From Zhengitettix transpicula (taxonomy: Eukaryota > Arthropoda > Insecta > Orthoptera > Tetrigidae), in the NCBI GenBank assembly GCA_037074705.1, contig CM073590.1:180621246-180685245 (forward strand): a stretch of 64,000 nt of DNA. The letters run 5' to 3'. Positions 62,417-64,000 of the stretch are shown here, piece after piece; the stretch's first letter is position 1, and each line of letters starts with the position of its first letter. The translations under genes and the position numbers were made by a program. The notes beneath the pieces were generated by a model that was not told the origin of the DNA, did no database searches, and saw only the letters and a list, made by a program, of their open reading frames with translations.

Positions 62417-62596
62417 AATAAGAAAGTTAGCTAATTCAGACAAAAAAGTGATAATATAAATATCTAACAACCTTTCTGGGATCCTTGTGTCGCTCTAGGC
62501 TCTTCTTCACTCCTGAGGAAAGGGGCAAGGATCCGAGAAACGATGTGTGGTATTTATATTATCACTTTTTAATCTGAATTAGCTAACTTTCTTATT
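62417..62596. repeat. Foldback element, family H, copy 2
   Basis: The arms 62,417-62,462 and 62,551-62,596 are 46-bp inverted repeats that match at 44 positions. The 88-base centre contains GCTCTAGGCTCTTCTTCAC and CCTGAGGAAAGGGGCAAGG, which also occur in the 15.8-16.1 kb copy. This copy lacks the large inner inverted duplication of the other. The low arm divergence suggests recent insertion or gene conversion between the arms. Confidence 0.75.
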
Positions 62597-64000
62597 CATT
62601 ATTTTCAATCAGACGTAAATTTTTTCATTTTTATTCTCCATATTTGTTGGTAATGTGGCTTCACCTGTACTGTTAATTTCACGCTTGCTTTTTAATTTTA
62701 TCTGTTAAAATGTAGATATTGGACCATATTTAAATGTAACGATTAATTCCATATGATATTTATTTTATGTTCGAAAACCAGACGTGTGTTATTTTACGAA
62801 CATTTAATTTTTATGCAAAAAATTTAATAACATCGCGACTGGGAGCAAAAATGTAACATAAATTACTTATATGAACAATTTAGCTGTTCCAGATCATGAG
62901 ACGCGATCTTTTTCTTTAATTTTACGAATGACATAGGTGTGCAGAAAATTTTGTTTGCTTAGTGAGGAACATTCTTTCATGTATACTTTCCTGATATTTT
63001 GAAGTTTTCTTCGAAATTTTGTACAGCAAAACGGCGCCGTTACCAACTGTAGCAGTGAAATAATTTCATTTATTAATATTAAATAGCATCATAATCATTC
63101 TTAACTTATGCCGAAATTATAAATATCGAGAAACTTGCTTTTTTTTTGTAGAATCATTGGGTATGCTTTTATAATGTCTGTTATATAGACGAGTACGTAA
63201 ACAAATCATTGACGAGAAAAAGAGTTTGTTTTCTAGATGATCTTATTTACAATATTTTATTAGTCTGAAAATAATGATAAAGTTGTGTTAGATGGTGGTT
63301 CATATGATGAAGGCAACTATACGTACTCGTAGTTAAAACTGTAACGGTGGCCGCATTCTGAATTAATCAACACATTGTCTCTATGTTTAAACAAATATAC
63401 TCGTATTTTAGATAAAAATGTGTTTAAATATACTCCAAAATGTCATAACTCTGATTATCAAATCTGTATGTTCCTCAAGTAGGCCAATGCGACAATGCTT
63501 GGAAGGCGGATGGCGCAAGTCCGTGAAGGAATCCAGAACTGACCAAAATGGTTATAACTTAGCACACAGCCGCGAAGTAATGCAACCTACTTATAGTCTA
63601 GCCAACGGAAAAGTCGGCTCTAATCGTCTCCCTCTAGTAACACCAGACCATTTACCACTGCAAAGGAAGATGCTAGTTATTAATCCTCTCCTTTTCTTGT
63701 CACCTGCATAAAGCAGGAATAATTCAATACAGTCTAGGCAGTTCAGTGTAGGCGTTATTTCGATTAGATCGCTTTATTTACTTTCATTGCAACTTCCTTT
63801 AGTTTAAATGAGCTTAATGGAATGAAAGGAAATGTAACAGTCAAATTGTTACGAATGAGGCGGTAATTGTACCAAATTTAGATTAATTTCTTTCAATTTG
63901 AAGAATAACGTTTGTGTGAGGAAAGAGTTATTATATGGTTTTATTAAGAGACTCGTCAAATTTTACATACGGTGGCGCCACTTGCAGAACATTTGTCTTA
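62597..64000. other. Non-coding to the window end, nothing recognised
   Basis: AT-rich sequence. An open frame at 63,418-63,711 shows no recognisable motif or splice context, so I do not call it a gene. Confidence 0.45.

Noticed and set aside
63418..63711. A 97-codon open frame near the window end
   Set aside because: No recognisable domain, no splice context, and the length is unremarkable for 64 kb read in six frames.

Overview
This is a nuclear segment of an AT-rich insect genome. The evidence is multi-exon genes with canonical GT-AG splice sites, large introns, insect-like orthologues, and many retroelement and DNA-transposon remnants. I cannot name the order from the sequence. Five protein genes are supported, all in the left 36 kb. 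In order they are the 3' end of RELCH (+), a D-aspartate/D-amino-acid oxidase (-), an intronless SR-protein kinase (-), CDT1 (+) and a FAM69/DIPK1-type divergent kinase (-). Exon models were built by hand from the splice sites. Reading phase is consistent across every junction in the four multi-exon genes.

Layout. 1-9,684: seven C-terminal exons of RELCH, whose introns hold a decayed Penelope-like element, two copies of a tRNA-headed SINE and a perfect hairpin. About 10,080-11,280: a decayed jockey-type retrotransposon. 13,759-21,383: the oxidase in six exons, with a Harbinger-like element, a foldback repeat and further repeats in its introns. 22,315-24,126: SRPK as one uninterrupted reading frame. 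24,127-24,770: a compact divergent promoter shared by SRPK and CDT1, with E2F-type sites next to CDT1. 24,771-32,794: CDT1 in twelve exons, including a tandemly duplicated exon; one intron is almost filled by a hAT-like element with an 8-bp target duplication. 34,683-36,007: the DIPK1-like gene in two exons.

From 36.3 kb to the end I find no convincing gene, apart from one possible GC-rich first coding exon at 42,526-42,589. The rest is repeats: six copies of one high-copy family, jockey fragments, an inverted-repeat element, foldback elements, a decayed minisatellite and microsatellites. If the 42.5 kb exon is real, the last 21 kb would be its first intron.

The genes do not form one pathway. 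SRPK (splicing-factor phosphorylation) and CDT1 (replication licensing) share a promoter region. The oxidase is predicted peroxisomal and DIPK1 is predicted to be an ER type II membrane protein. The most interesting non-genic signal is a set of hammerhead-ribozyme-like cores in several repeats. They occur alongside a Penelope-like element carrying a GIY-YIG domain, and one repeat family shows a compensatory base change in the predicted stem.
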